NCBI GenBank assembly: GCA_027489295.1
Contig: JAIYAA010000241.1
Span: 1 to 17,467 of the forward strand
Reading direction: 5' to 3'
Source: Sphingomonadales bacterium
GTDB lineage: Bacteria; Pseudomonadota; Alphaproteobacteria; Sphingomonadales; Sphingomonadaceae
DNA: 17,467 nucleotides
Within the stretch, counting starts at the first letter, position 1, and each line of letters begins with the position of its first letter. Under the pieces are notes generated by a model, which was not told the DNA's origin, did no database searches, and was given only the letters and a program-made list of their open reading frames with translations. The position numbers were made by a program, and so were the translations under genes. Positions 8,984 to 16,878 of the stretch are shown here, piece by piece.

Positions 8984-9271
8984 TCAGCCGACGATGCCGA
9001 GGATGTCGCTTTCCTTCATGATCAGCAGGTCTTCGCCGTTCACCTTCACTTCGGTGCCGGACCACTTGCCGAACAGGATGCGATCGCCAGCCTTGACGTC
9101 GAGCGGGGTCACCTTGCCATCTTCGGCCTTGGTGCCGGTGCCGACGGCCACGACTTCGCCCTCCTGGGGCTTTTCCTTGGCGGTGTCGGGGATGATGATG
9201 CCGCCGGCGGTCTTTTCCTCGGCCTCGACGCGGCGGACAAGCACGCGATCGTGCAACGGACGGAAGCTCAT
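8984..9271 (-). CDS. groS: Co-chaperonin GroES (10 kDa, Hsp10)
   Basis: The 95-residue protein forms the heptameric lid of the GroEL chamber. [16 protein letters not shown] at the N-terminus, the mobile loop with GGIIIP (23-28) that contacts GroEL, and [15 protein letters not shown] in the core are all typical. The ATG at 9271 is preceded by AAGGA at 9-nt spacing. It is the first gene of groES-groEL; the promoter and CIRCE operator lie 36-98 bp upstream. Confidence 0.99.
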   Translation of the reverse strand: MSFRPLHDRVLVRRVEAEEKTAGGIIIPDTAKEKPQEGEVVAVGTGTKAEDGKVTPLDVKAGDRILFGKWSGTEVKVNGEDLLIMKESDILGIVG

Positions 9272-9306
9272 TGCGCCTGATCCTTATTTCAGGTTGATTT
9301 CGGTGT

Positions 9307-9333
9307 TTAGCACTCGGTCCCCCGGAGTGCTAA
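9307..9333. promoter_or_regulatory. CIRCE operator (HrcA binding site)
   Basis: TTAGCACTC (9307-9315), nine bases, then GAGTGCTAA (9325-9333) is an exact match to the CIRCE consensus. HrcA repressor binds it and is released on heat stress. It lies between the predicted groESL -10 box and the groES start, so it also sits in the 5' untranslated mRNA. hrcA itself is not in the window. Confidence 0.97.
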
Positions 9334-9340
9334 CAGTCGA

Positions 9341-9369
9341 CATATGTGAACCGGGCCGGGCCTCGTCAA
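9341..9369 (-). promoter_or_regulatory. groESL promoter
   Basis: On the minus strand, TTGACG (9364-9369) and CATATG (9341-9346) are separated by 17 bp, and transcription would begin just before the CIRCE element. This suits the housekeeping sigma factor; a contribution from heat-shock sigma-32 cannot be excluded by eye. Confidence 0.65.
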
Positions 9370-9419
9370 CGGGTGCGCCCGGAACTTTTTTCAGCGTGTT
9401 GGGCCGATAAGACGGGTCG

Positions 9420-9448
9420 TTGCCTCGCTCCCGCGCATCCGGTAGCAC
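9420..9448 (+). promoter_or_regulatory. Candidate sppA promoter
   Basis: TTGCCT (9420-9425) and TAGCAC (9443-9448) are 17 bp apart, placing the start about 24 nt before the GTG of sppA. The match is only moderate, but it is the best pair seen in this gap. Confidence 0.3.
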
Positions 9449-9478
9449 GGAATGCAAATACGCTTTGAGGAGCCGCCG

Positions 9479-11380
9479 GTGAAGCTGGTTCGTACCGCCT
9501 GGAAGATACTCGTCGGAATCAAGGACCTGCTTGTCCTCGTTCTGCTCCTTCTGTTCTTTTCCGTGCTGTTCGCGGCGCTGTCCCATCGGCCGACTCCTGC
9601 GACGATTCGCGACGGCGCGCTGATCGTGGCGTTCAACGGCGCCCTGGTCGAGCAACCGAGCGAGGCCGATCCGTTCGCCAGCGTCAGCGGTACGCGTGCC
9701 GCCGGGCAGGTCAGCGCACCCGACGTCATCCGCGCGCTCGATGCCGCGAAGGGGGATGCCCGCGTCAAGGCGGTGGTGCTCGATCTCGACAGCTTCCTGG
9801 GCGGCTATCCTGCCACGGTCAGCGAAGTCGCCGCCGCTGTCGCGCGGGTGCGCGCCGCCGGCAAGCCGGTGCTCGCCTATGCCACCGCCTATACCGACAG
9901 CGGCTACCAGATCGCGGCGAACGCCAGCGAGATCTGGGTGCACCCGATGGGCGGATCGCTGTTCATGGGGCCCGGCGGTCGCCAGCTCTATTACAAGGGC
10001 CTGACCGAGAAGCTCGGCGTCAACGTCCATGTCTACAAGGTCGGCAAGTTCAAGTCGGCGGTGGAGCCCTATATCCGCGCCGACATGTCGCCCGAGGCGC
10101 GCGAGGCGAACACCGCGCTGTACAGCGGCCTGCTCGATCAGTGGCGCGAGGGCATCCAGAAGGCGCGGCCCAAGGCGCGCATCGCCGAGTTCCTGATGAA
10201 GCCGGACGTAGCGATCACCGCCGCCAAGGGCGATATCGCCGCCGCCAACCGCGCCTATGGCCTGGTCGACCAGCTCGGCGACCGCATCGCCTTCGGTGCC
10301 CATGTCGCCCAGATGGTCGGCGCGCCGAGCGGCGCCCGCGCCGGCAACTTCAACGGCATCAAGCTGGCCGACTGGCTGCAGGCCAATCCGCGCCCGACCA
10401 GCGGCGATCCGATTGGCGTGATCACCATTTCGGGCGAGATCGTCGACGGCAAGGGCAGCGCCGGTAGCGCGGGCGGCGACACGATCGCCAAGCTGGTGCT
10501 CGACGGGCTGAAGGACGGCAAGCTCAAGGCGCTGGTCGTCCGCGTCGACTCGCCGGGCGGCTCGGCCATGGCCTCGGAGCAGATGCGCCAGGCGATCCTG
10601 CAGGCCAAGGCGCAGAAGCTGCCGGTCGTCGTCTCGATGGGCGGCCTCGCGGCAAGCGGCGGCTATTGGGTATCGACCGCAGGCGACGTGATCTTCGCCG
10701 AGCCGAACACCATCACCGGCTCGATCGGCATCTTCGGGATCATCCCGACCTTCGAGAACAGCCTCGCCAAGATCGGCGTGACCACCGACGGGGTGCAGAG
10801 CACGCCGCTCACCGGCCAGCCCAGCATCTATGGCGGCACCAACGCCACGGTCGACACGATCCTGCAATCGGCGATCGAGGCGGGCTATGGCCGCTTCGTC
10901 GGGCTGGTCGCGGCGTCGCGCAAGCTCACCCCGCAGCGGGTGGACGAGATCGGCCAGGGCCGAGTGTGGATCGGCGGCATCGCGCGCCAGATCGGTCTGG
11001 TCGACCGCTTTGGCGGGCTCAACGACGCGGTCGCGGAAGCCGCGAAGCGTGCCGGCTTGGATCCCGCCAAGGTGCGTCCGGTGTTTCTCGCCAAGAAGCC
11101 CAACGCCTTCGCCGCCGCGCTGGCGGCCGGCCTCGGTTCGCTGGGCGATGACGACGAGGACACGGGCAACTGGGCGGATGCGCCGGCGGGCGCGGATACC
11201 TATGCCCGCATCGCCGACGAGCGGCGGGTGCTGCTGGCGCAGGCGCTGGGCGATGCCAAGCGGCTGACGGCGAGCGGATCGGTGCAGGCGCGCTGCCTCG
11301 AGTGCATGGCGCTGGGCGTGCCGAGCGCAAGCCCGAGCGACCTCGCGCTGCTGCAGTTCGCACTGGGGGCGGCCAAGTGA
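9479..11380 (+). CDS. sppA: Signal peptide peptidase SppA, 67-kDa type (protease IV)
   Basis: This 633-residue membrane-anchored serine protease degrades signal peptides left in the membrane after secretion. A single N-terminal membrane anchor covers about residues 17-36, followed by two tandem SppA (peptidase S49) domains. The general-base lysine is Lys192 in KFKSAVEPY, in the first domain, and the nucleophile is Ser393 in MGGLAASGGYW, in the second, so the catalytic dyad is complete and split between domains as in Escherichia coli. DSPGGSAMASEQMR and NTITGSIGIFG are further family blocks. I chose the GTG at 9479 because TTTGAGGAG lies 6 nt upstream and MKLVRTAWKILVGIKD fits the family; the ATG at 9452 lies before that site and would add nine residues. 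The last codons overlap the GNAT gene. It is divergent from groES. Confidence 0.95.
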   Translation: MKLVRTAWKILVGIKDLLVLVLLLLFFSVLFAALSHRPTPATIRDGALIVAFNGALVEQPSEADPFASVSGTRAAGQVSAPDVIRALDAAKGDARVKAVVLDLDSFLGGYPATVSEVAAAVARVRAAGKPVLAYATAYTDSGYQIAANASEIWVHPMGGSLFMGPGGRQLYYKGLTEKLGVNVHVYKVGKFKSAVEPYIRADMSPEAREANTALYSGLLDQWREGIQKARPKARIAEFLMKPDVAITAAKGDIAAANRAYGLVDQLGDRIAFGAHVAQMVGAPSGARAGNFNGIKLADWLQANPRPTSGDPIGVITISGEIVDGKGSAGSAGGDTIAKLVLDGLKDGKLKALVVRVDSPGGSAMASEQMRQAILQAKAQKLPVVVSMGGLAASGGYWVSTAGDVIFAEPNTITGSIGIFGIIPTFENSLAKIGVTTDGVQSTPLTGQPSIYGGTNATVDTILQSAIEAGYGRFVGLVAASRKLTPQRVDEIGQGRVWIGGIARQIGLVDRFGGLNDAVAEAAKRAGLDPAKVRPVFLAKKPNAFAAALAAGLGSLGDDDEDTGNWADAPAGADTYARIADERRVLLAQALGDAKRLTASGSVQARCLECMALGVPSASPSDLALLQFALGAAK

Positions 11381-11940
11381 TCGGGATCCGCGCCGCCACC
11401 CCGCAGGACGCCGCCGCGATCGCTGCCATCTATGCGCCGAACGTGCTGACCGGCACCGCCTCGTTCGAGATCGAACCGCCCGACGCTGCGGCGATGGCCG
11501 CCCGCATGGGCGCCAGCGAGGGCTATTACCCCTGGCTGGTCGCCACCAATGGCGACGGTGCCGATGGCGGCGTGATCGGCTATGCCTATGCCAGCAAGTT
11601 CCGCGATCGCCCGGCCTATCGCTATGTCGTCGAAAGCTCGATCTACATGGCCGATACCGCGCAGCGGCGCGGCGCCGGGCGTCTGCTCTACGAGGCGCTG
11701 GTCGATACCCTGCGCGCGCAGGGCTTCGTCCATGCGTTCGGGATGATCACCCTGCCCAACGACAATTCGATCGCGCTGCACGAGGCGGTAGGGTTCCGCC
11801 GCACCGGCGTGTTCCGCGAGGCGGGGTACAAGCACGGCCAGTGGATCGACGTCGGCATCTGGCAGTGCGAACTGAACGAGCCGGCGCGTCCGCCGATCGA
11901 TCCGCGTCCGTTCCACGACGTCGGCGTGGTCCGCGCCTGA
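11377..11940 (+). CDS. GNAT N-acetyltransferase, phosphinothricin acetyltransferase-like
   Basis: The 187-residue protein is a GCN5-related acetyltransferase closest to the PAT/YwnH-type N-acetyltransferases. It has the N-terminal IRAATPQDAAAIAAIYAPNV segment, GTASFE (26-31), the acetyl-CoA pyrophosphate loop QRRGAG (97-102), and the motif-B region PNDNSIALHEAVGFRRTGVFREAGYK (127-152). Such enzymes use amino acid analogues or small amines; the natural substrate here is unknown. The start is GTG at 11377, overlapping the sppA stop codon (GTGA), so translation is probably coupled. An upstream in-frame ATG (11302) would lie wholly inside sppA and gives a non-family N-terminus. The C-terminal 20 residues (Pro/Arg-rich) extend past the core fold. 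Confidence 0.88.
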   Translation: MIGIRAATPQDAAAIAAIYAPNVLTGTASFEIEPPDAAAMAARMGASEGYYPWLVATNGDGADGGVIGYAYASKFRDRPAYRYVVESSIYMADTAQRRGAGRLLYEALVDTLRAQGFVHAFGMITLPNDNSIALHEAVGFRRTGVFREAGYKHGQWIDVGIWQCELNEPARPPIDPRPFHDVGVVRA

Positions 11941-11957
11941 GCGACGGCACGACGACC

Positions 11958-12350
11958 ATGCCTGGGTCCTCCTATGCCGTCGATTTCGGCATCGACGTCG
12001 ATCGCCCGATGCGGCTGATCACGGTGACGATCACCGGCATCCCCTCGCCCGAGGATGTCGGCTGGATCGCCGAGGAGGTGCGCGCGGCGATCCTGTCGCT
12101 GGGTGCCGATGCCGGCCGCCATCGCACGCTCTACGATGTGCGCGGCGTGCAGGTGCTGCCGCAGGATACCACCGACATGGCGTTGCGCAGCCTGCGGGGT
12201 GGTGCGCCTACGGTCTGGGCGCAGCGGCTGGCCTTCGTGGCGACGACGGTGCTGACGCGGCGCCAGTTGCGGCGCATCGCGGAGGCGCGGCCGGGTTCGT
12301 CGGTGTTCGAAGATATCGCGGCGGCGCGCGCCTGGCTGCTGGAAGAGTAA
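11958..12350 (+). CDS. STAS-like (SpoIIAA-like) small protein
   Basis: The 130-residue soluble protein has the alternating strand-helix pattern of the SpoIIAA/STAS-like fold: a first strand pair (MRLITVTITG), a helix (DVGWIAEEVRAAI), a central strand (RTLYDVRGV), a helix, a strand (RLAFVATTVL), and the closing SVFEDIAAARAWLLEE helix typical of these proteins. The function of this family is mostly unknown. The ATG at 11958 is 17 bp after the GNAT stop codon with a poor ribosome binding site, so it is probably read in the sppA transcript. The frame is open upstream (to 11841), but only inside the GNAT gene. It converges with fabI. The family call rests on pattern recognition only. Confidence 0.75.
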   Translation: MPGSSYAVDFGIDVDRPMRLITVTITGIPSPEDVGWIAEEVRAAILSLGADAGRHRTLYDVRGVQVLPQDTTDMALRSLRGGAPTVWAQRLAFVATTVLTRRQLRRIAEARPGSSVFEDIAAARAWLLEE

Positions 12351-12357
12351 GGGGCGG

Positions 12358-12378
12358 GGGGCGGCAGCGCGCCGCCCC
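12358..12378. terminator. GC-rich hairpin between convergent genes
   Basis: ggggcggc (12358-12365) pairs with gccgcccc (12371-12378) around a 5-nt loop, centred in the 37 bp between the STAS-like gene and fabI stop codons. It has no T-tract, so it may be a weak or Rho-assisted terminator for both sides. Confidence 0.5.
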
Positions 12379-12387
12379 GCAGCCGGC

Positions 12388-13191
12388 TCAGGCCAGCGCG
12401 ATGTCCGGCGCGTCCTCGGCCTTCATGCCGATCACGTTGTAGCCCGCATCGACATGGTGCGTCTCGCCGGTGACCCCCGAGGCGAGATCCGACAGCAGAT
12501 AGAGGCCGGCGCCGCCGACATCCTCGATCGTCACGTTGCGGCGGAGCGGCGAGTTCAGCTGGTTCCACTTGAGGATATAGTTGAAGTCGCCGATGCCGCG
12601 CGCCGCCAGCGTCTGGATCGGGCCGGCCGAGATGGCGTTGACGCGGATATTCTCCGGGCCGAGGTCCATCGCCAGATACTTGACCGAGGTCTCCAGCGCC
12701 GACTTGGCGACGCCCATCACGTTGTAGTGCGGCACAACCTTCTCGGCGCCGTAATAGCTGAGCGTCAGCAGGCTGCCGCCGTTCGGCATCATCTTCTGCG
12801 CGCGCTGTGCCACCGCGGTGAAGCTGTACACCGAGATGTTCATCGTCATCAGGAAGTTTTCGAGCGTGGTGTCGTAATAATGGCCACGCAGCTGGCTCTT
12901 GTCCGAAAAGCCGATCGCGTGGACGACGAAGTCGATCGTCGGCCAGCGCGCCGCCAGCGTCTCGAACGTGGTGTCGAGCGCCGCCATGTCGGAGACGTCG
13001 CAATCGATGAGGAAGTCGGAGCCGACCTGCTCGGCCAGTGGCTTCACCCGCTTGAGCAGGGCGTCGCCCTGGTAGGAAAATGCCATCTCCGCGCCCTGGG
13101 CGTGCAACGCCTTGGCGATGCCCCAGGCCAGCGACTTGTCGTTGGCGAGGCCCATGATGAGCCCACGTTTTCCTTGCATCAGTCCGGTCAC
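12388..13191 (-). CDS. fabI: Enoyl-[acyl-carrier-protein] reductase (NADH) FabI
   Basis: The 267-residue short-chain dehydrogenase performs the last reduction of each fatty-acid elongation cycle. The catalytic set is complete: Tyr146 (LTLSYYGAE), Tyr156 and Lys163 (PHYNVMGVAK). The cofactor loop is GKRGLIMGLANDKSLAWGIA (7-26), and AISAGPIQTLAARGI is the substrate-loop region. FabI enzymes of this kind are the target of triclosan. I chose the GTG at 13191: it gives the usual N-terminus MTGLMQGKRG and overlaps the YihY stop codon (GTGA), with AGGAG 11 nt upstream. The ATG at 13179, four codons later, has no ribosome binding site nearby. It is the last gene of the dnaJ-like / YihY / fabI cluster. 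Confidence 0.96.
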   Translation of the reverse strand: MTGLMQGKRGLIMGLANDKSLAWGIAKALHAQGAEMAFSYQGDALLKRVKPLAEQVGSDFLIDCDVSDMAALDTTFETLAARWPTIDFVVHAIGFSDKSQLRGHYYDTTLENFLMTMNISVYSFTAVAQRAQKMMPNGGSLLTLSYYGAEKVVPHYNVMGVAKSALETSVKYLAMDLGPENIRVNAISAGPIQTLAARGIGDFNYILKWNQLNSPLRRNVTIEDVGGAGLYLLSDLASGVTGETHHVDAGYNVIGMKAEDAPDIALA

Positions 13192-14156
13192 GTCTTCTGA
13201 ATCTCCTGTCCTTGATCCCCCTCTAGACCGGGATCGGGCACTTCCGCCAGAGCGGCGTTGAGCTCCGCGCCAACGACCAGGCCAAGACCCACCAGGAAGA
13301 AGAAGATCAGCGAAACCATCACGCCTGCCAGGCTGCCATAGGTGGCACCGTATCCGCCCATGGCGGAGAGCACCCAGGGCAGCACGCCGGTGACGGTGAG
13401 CCACCAGAGCGTGGTGCACATGGCGCCCGGCCATTTGGGATAGCGGCGCGAGCGATAGCGCGAGGGGGTGAGCGCGAAGAACAGCACATAGAGCGCGCCG
13501 AACAGCGCGAAGGCCGGTACCGCCTTGCCGGCCGCGGCGAAGCGCTGCGCCTCGATCGCCCAGGGCAGGATGCGGTAGAGGAACTGTTCGACGCCGGTCA
13601 GGATCACCTGAAAGGCGAAGGCCAGCATCACCATCAGCACGGCCGCGACGATCATGCCGATTGCGCCAAGGCGGTAGCGCCAGAACGGCTTGTCCGAGGA
13701 GACACCATAGGCCTGGCGGACGATACCGCGAATCGTCTCGATGAAGCCCGCGGTGGTCCACAGGCCGACCAGCGCGCCGAACCATAACAGGCCGCCCGTG
13801 CTACGCGTGTGCAGCACCTCGATCACCGGATCGCGCAACAGCTTGGCGACATCGGGGGGCACGGTCTGCAGGAACGCCTCCAGCGCGTGCACGCCGGTGC
13901 CGGTGCGGCCCACCAGGCTGGCCAGCGCGGTGGCGACGATGAAGAAGGGGAACAAGGTTACCAGCGACAGATAGGCGAGGTTGCCGGCGTAGGTGAACCC
14001 TTCGTTGAACGTGCCGATCGCGACGCGCTTGGCGATCTCGAACATGCGGTCGGTCACGCCGAGTTCTGCCAGCCGCCGCGGCACCTTTCCACCAACACCC
14101 AGCCGCCGTGCTTCGGGCGACTGGGGCGAGATCGAGGCGCGCGTCGGTTCGTCCAC
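13188..14156 (-). CDS. YihY/BrkB-family inner-membrane protein
   Basis: The 322-residue integral membrane protein has six predicted membrane segments (about 57-83, 121-145, 163-187, 212-231, 243-266 and 273-303). It has the family's conserved GFTYAGNLAYLSLVTLFPFFI in the first one and LWTTAGFIETIRGIVRQAYGV after the second. The family was once named as ribonuclease BN, which is now regarded as wrong; the true role, perhaps in transport or envelope stability, is not settled. The start is GTG at 14156, 5 bp after the dnaJ-like stop codon, with a weak ribosome binding site, which suggests re-initiation. The stop overlaps the fabI start. The first 35 residues are polar and not conserved-looking, so a somewhat later start is possible. 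Confidence 0.9.
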   Translation of the reverse strand: MDEPTRASISPQSPEARRLGVGGKVPRRLAELGVTDRMFEIAKRVAIGTFNEGFTYAGNLAYLSLVTLFPFFIVATALASLVGRTGTGVHALEAFLQTVPPDVAKLLRDPVIEVLHTRSTGGLLWFGALVGLWTTAGFIETIRGIVRQAYGVSSDKPFWRYRLGAIGMIVAAVLMVMLAFAFQVILTGVEQFLYRILPWAIEAQRFAAAGKAVPAFALFGALYVLFFALTPSRYRSRRYPKWPGAMCTTLWWLTVTGVLPWVLSAMGGYGATYGSLAGVMVSLIFFFLVGLGLVVGAELNAALAEVPDPGLEGDQGQEIQKT

Positions 14157-14161
14157 CAGGC

Positions 14162-15097
14162 TCAGACGCCCATGCGGCCGCGCGGGTTCCCCTTGTTCTG
14201 CCAGCCCTGTGCAAATTCGATGAGCGCATCATCGTCGACCGGCAGATCGACCATCAGCGTGACGAACAGATCGCCGCGCCCGCCGGCCTTCTTGTGGAAG
14301 CCCCGGCCCTTGAGCCGCAGGACTTTGCCCGAACTGGAGCCCTTGGGAACGGTGAGCATCACCGGCCCGTCGGGCGTCGGCACGCGGACCTGCGCGCCGA
14401 GCACCGCCTCGGCCAGCGTCACCGGCAGGTCGAGCCGGATGTCGTCGCCGTCGCGGACATAGAATCGGTGGGGCTGGATCTCGATGGTGACGATCGCGTC
14501 GCCGGCGCCGCCCGGGCCCTCCTCGCCCTTGCCGGCGAGGCGCATCTGGGTGCCTTCCTCGACACCGGGCGGCAGCTTCAGGTCGATCGTCTTGCCGTCA
14601 CGCAGGGTAATGCGCTGGGGGGCCAGCTTTGCGGCGTCCTCGAACGACACCGCCAGGCGATAGGCCGCATTGCCGCCCTTGGGCTGGGCACGACGGCCGA
14701 AGCCGCCAAAGCCGCCGAACCCGCCACTGAAGCCGCCTGCGCGCTTGTTGCCGCCGAACAGCCCTTCGAACAGGTCGCCGATATCGGCATCGTTGCCGCC
14801 GAAGTCGAAATGGCCCCCGCCGGGCTGGAAACCGCCACCGCCGCCACCCGCGCCGAAGCCGAACGGTGCGATCGGATTGCCGTCGCCATCGATCTCGCCG
14901 CGGTCGAACCGGGCGCGCTTGTCCTTGTCGGTCAGCAGGTCATAGGCCTGGGTCACCTGGCTGAACTTCTCGGACGCCTTGGGATTGTCCTTGTTGCGGT
15001 CAGGGTGCAGCTCCTTGGCGAGCTTGCGATAGGCCTTCTTGATCTCGTCCTCGCTCGCGCTGCGCGCCACCCCGAGCGTTACGTATGGATCTGCCAC
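14162..15097 (-). CDS. DnaJ/CbpA-type co-chaperone without zinc finger
   Basis: The 311-residue J-domain protein stimulates the ATPase of DnaK. The J domain occupies about 1-67 with the essential HPD at 31-33 in [11 protein letters not shown] Gly/Phe-rich linker runs from about 79 to 134, and the C-terminal substrate-binding domains from about 145 to 305 ([13 protein letters not shown]... to [14 protein letters not shown]). There are no CXXCXGXG repeats, so it is a class B (CbpA-like) protein and not canonical DnaJ. The start is taken as GTG at 15097, giving [10 protein letters not shown] as in relatives; a TTG at 15109 would add four residues. It leads the cluster with YihY and fabI. Confidence 0.93.
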   Translation of the reverse strand: MADPYVTLGVARSASEDEIKKAYRKLAKELHPDRNKDNPKASEKFSQVTQAYDLLTDKDKRARFDRGEIDGDGNPIAPFGFGAGGGGGGFQPGGGHFDFGGNDADIGDLFEGLFGGNKRAGGFSGGFGGFGGFGRRAQPKGGNAAYRLAVSFEDAAKLAPQRITLRDGKTIDLKLPPGVEEGTQMRLAGKGEEGPGGAGDAIVTIEIQPHRFYVRDGDDIRLDLPVTLAEAVLGAQVRVPTPDGPVMLTVPKGSSSGKVLRLKGRGFHKKAGGRGDLFVTLMVDLPVDDDALIEFAQGWQNKGNPRGRMGV

Positions 15098-15214
15098 CAA
15101 ATTCCCCAATGCGTCGACTGTCGATCAGCCGCCCTTACAGGAGGCTGGTTAATGCCGAAACATCGGCGTGCATGCGCGTTCGTGCAAGGGGCCGGGTCTT
15201 GCGCGCGCCATACG

Positions 15215-15252
15215 AAAAATCGCCCGGCCGAAAGGGGGAAAGGCCGGGCGAT
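15215..15252 (-). terminator. Intrinsic terminator of the Thr/Ser/Pro-rich exported protein gene
   Basis: The 11-bp perfect stem atcgcccggcc (15219-15229) / ggccgggcgat (15242-15252) with a 12-nt loop is followed on the minus strand by a T-run (15215-15219). It lies 27 bp past the stop codon of the upstream minus-strand gene and separates it from the dnaJ-like cluster. Confidence 0.8.
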
Positions 15253-15279
15253 CTTCTGCGTATGGACGACTAGATCGGC

Positions 15280-15612
15280 TTAATGCGGACGCTTGTGCTT
15301 CGGCTTGGTGCCGGTGTCATCCGCGGTTGTCGTGGGGCTGGCGTCCGTCGGCGACGTGGTCGTGGTCGTCGACGAGTCCGGGGTGGTCATCGTGCCCGAA
15401 CCGGTGGTGCCGCCCGGCGACGTGGTGGTCGAGGGGTTCATCGTCGGATCGGTGGGCGACGTGGTCTGGCCGGGGCTCATCGAACCGGGCGTGGTGCTCT
15501 GGTCCGTGGTCGAGCCGCCCGGTGTGGTCTGGCCCGGTGTGGTCTGCTGCTGTGCGAACGCCGCGGGCGCCGCGATCAGCGTGGCGGCGGCGAGAATGGT
15601 CTTGATATACAT
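15280..15612 (-). CDS. Small exported Thr/Ser/Pro-rich protein of unknown function
   Basis: The 110-residue product has a signal peptide (MYIKTILAAATLIAAPAAFA, cleavage before QQQ at 21). The whole mature part is low-complexity: Thr, Ser, Pro and Gly with repeated TTPG units, several Asp, and a basic tail KPKHKRPH. It should be disordered and may sit in the periplasm or on the cell surface; the Thr/Ser content is the sort seen in linkers or glycosylated stretches, but no function can be assigned. The ATG at 15612 follows AAGGA at 9-nt spacing, and an intrinsic terminator follows, which supports expression as a separate unit. Because it is low complexity, the coding call rests on the start signals, signal peptide and terminator. 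Confidence 0.75.
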   Translation of the reverse strand: MYIKTILAAATLIAAPAAFAQQQTTPGQTTPGGSTTDQSTTPGSMSPGQTTSPTDPTMNPSTTTSPGGTTGSGTMTTPDSSTTTTTSPTDASPTTTADDTGTKPKHKRPH

Positions 15613-15737
15613 TACACGGCATCCTTCTGTTGATCATGCCAACAAGAAGAATAACCACCCTCCGCCGAAGAAGTCTCAGCGATTGATTTCGATTAGCCGA
15701 TAAAAACGAACGGCTTAGGGTCGAGTCGAGTGCAAGA

Positions 15738-16808
15738 TCAGCCGACCTGCGCCCGATGCAGCAATTTCTGGTCGGCGAGCACCAGTGCCACCATTGCTTC
15801 CACCACCGGCACACCGCGAATGCCGACGCACGGATCGTGGCGGCCCTTGGTACGGATCTCGCTGGCATCGCCGTCGCGGGTCACCGTCTCGACCGGGATC
15901 AGGATCGAGCTGGTCGGCTTGAACGCGACGCGCATCCGCACGGGCTGGCCGGTGGCGATGCCGCCCGCGATTCCACCGGCATGGTTGGCCAGGAAATCCA
16001 CCCCGCCATCGCCGCGCGGCCGCATCGCATCGGCATTCTCCTCGCCGCGCAAGGCTGCCGCCGCGAAGCCGTCGCCGATCTCGAAGCCCTTCACCGCGTT
16101 GATCGACATGCACGCCGCCGCCAGTTCGCTGTCGAGCTTGGCGTAGAGCGGCGCGCCCCAGCCGGCGGGCACCCCGGTCGCTTCGCAGGCGACCACGGCG
16201 CCGAGCGAGGAGCCGTCCTTGCGCGCGGCGTCGACCAGCGCCTCCCACCGCTGCGCGGCCTCGGCATCGGGGCAGAAGAACGGGTTGTTGCCGATCTCGG
16301 CCGCGTCGAAATTGGCATAGTCGATCGTGTCGCCGCCGATCGCCTCGACCCAGGCCGTGATCGTCACTTCCGGGATCACCAGCCGTGCCACGCCCCCCGC
16401 CGCGACCCGCGCCGCCGTCTCGCGCGCCGAGGAGCGGCCGCCGCCGCGATAGTCGCGGAAGCCGTATTTCTGGTCATAGGCATAATCGGCATGGCCGGGG
16501 CGATAGGCCTTGGCGACCTCAGAATAATCCTTGGAGCGCTGGTCGACATTGTCGATGTGCAGCGCGATCGGCGTGCCGGTGGTGCGGCCTTCGAACACGC
16601 CGGAGAGGATGCGAACCTGGTCCGGCTCCTGCCGCTGGGTGGTGAAGCGCGACTGGCCCGGGCGGCGGCGATCGAGGAAGGGCTGGATGTCCGCTTCGCT
16701 CAAGTTCAGCCCCGGGGGGCAGCCGTCGACCACCGCGCCGAGCGCGGGGCCATGGCTCTCGCCCCAGGTGGTGAAGCGGAATACGCGACCGAAGCTGTTG
16801 AACGACAC
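15738..16808 (-). CDS. aroC: Chorismate synthase AroC
   Basis: The 356-residue enzyme makes chorismate from 5-enolpyruvylshikimate-3-phosphate using reduced FMN, the last shikimate-pathway step. The active-site histidines are His19 in WGESHG and His106 in RPGHADY. The block [21 protein letters not shown] (118-138) and the closing [17 protein letters not shown] are family signatures. The start is GTG at 16808, giving the standard [20 protein letters not shown], with GGAGGG about 10 nt upstream; the open frame beyond it (to 16952) overlaps the thiolase gene and is not family-like. It follows the thiolase by 70 bp on the same strand. Confidence 0.97.
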   Translation of the reverse strand: MSFNSFGRVFRFTTWGESHGPALGAVVDGCPPGLNLSEADIQPFLDRRRPGQSRFTTQRQEPDQVRILSGVFEGRTTGTPIALHIDNVDQRSKDYSEVAKAYRPGHADYAYDQKYGFRDYRGGGRSSARETAARVAAGGVARLVIPEVTITAWVEAIGGDTIDYANFDAAEIGNNPFFCPDAEAAQRWEALVDAARKDGSSLGAVVACEATGVPAGWGAPLYAKLDSELAAACMSINAVKGFEIGDGFAAAALRGEENADAMRPRGDGGVDFLANHAGGIAGGIATGQPVRMRVAFKPTSSILIPVETVTRDGDASEIRTKGRHDPCVGIRGVPVVEAMVALVLADQKLLHRAQVG

Positions 16809-16878
16809 CGGCGCACGCCCTCCGTCTGGATCAAAACCGCCGGCCGTTTCGCAGGTGTCGCGCGCGGCCGCAACCCGT

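Noticed and set aside
9370..9391. Short hairpin followed by a T-run on the + strand, terminator-like
   Set aside because: The stem is only 4 bp and no + strand gene lies upstream to be ended; it lies just upstream of the groESL -35.
9284..10867. Minus-strand open frame of 527 codons covering part of sppA and the groES promoter
   Set aside because: It runs through the CIRCE element and promoter and has no recognisable domain; SppA is coded on the + strand.
15098..15180. TTAACC and weak -35/-10-like boxes upstream of the dnaJ-like gene (possible CtrA half-site)
   Set aside because: Only a half-site is present and the promoter boxes match poorly, so I do not call them.
14108..15283. + strand open frame of 391 codons opposite the dnaJ-like gene
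   Set aside because: It is antisense to a clear J-protein. Only its last 43 codons have a good ribosome binding site, and they are listed separately as a weak candidate.
15670..15720. Possible hairpin after aroC (agccg/cggct)
   Set aside because: A 5-bp stem with an 11-nt loop is too weak to call a terminator.
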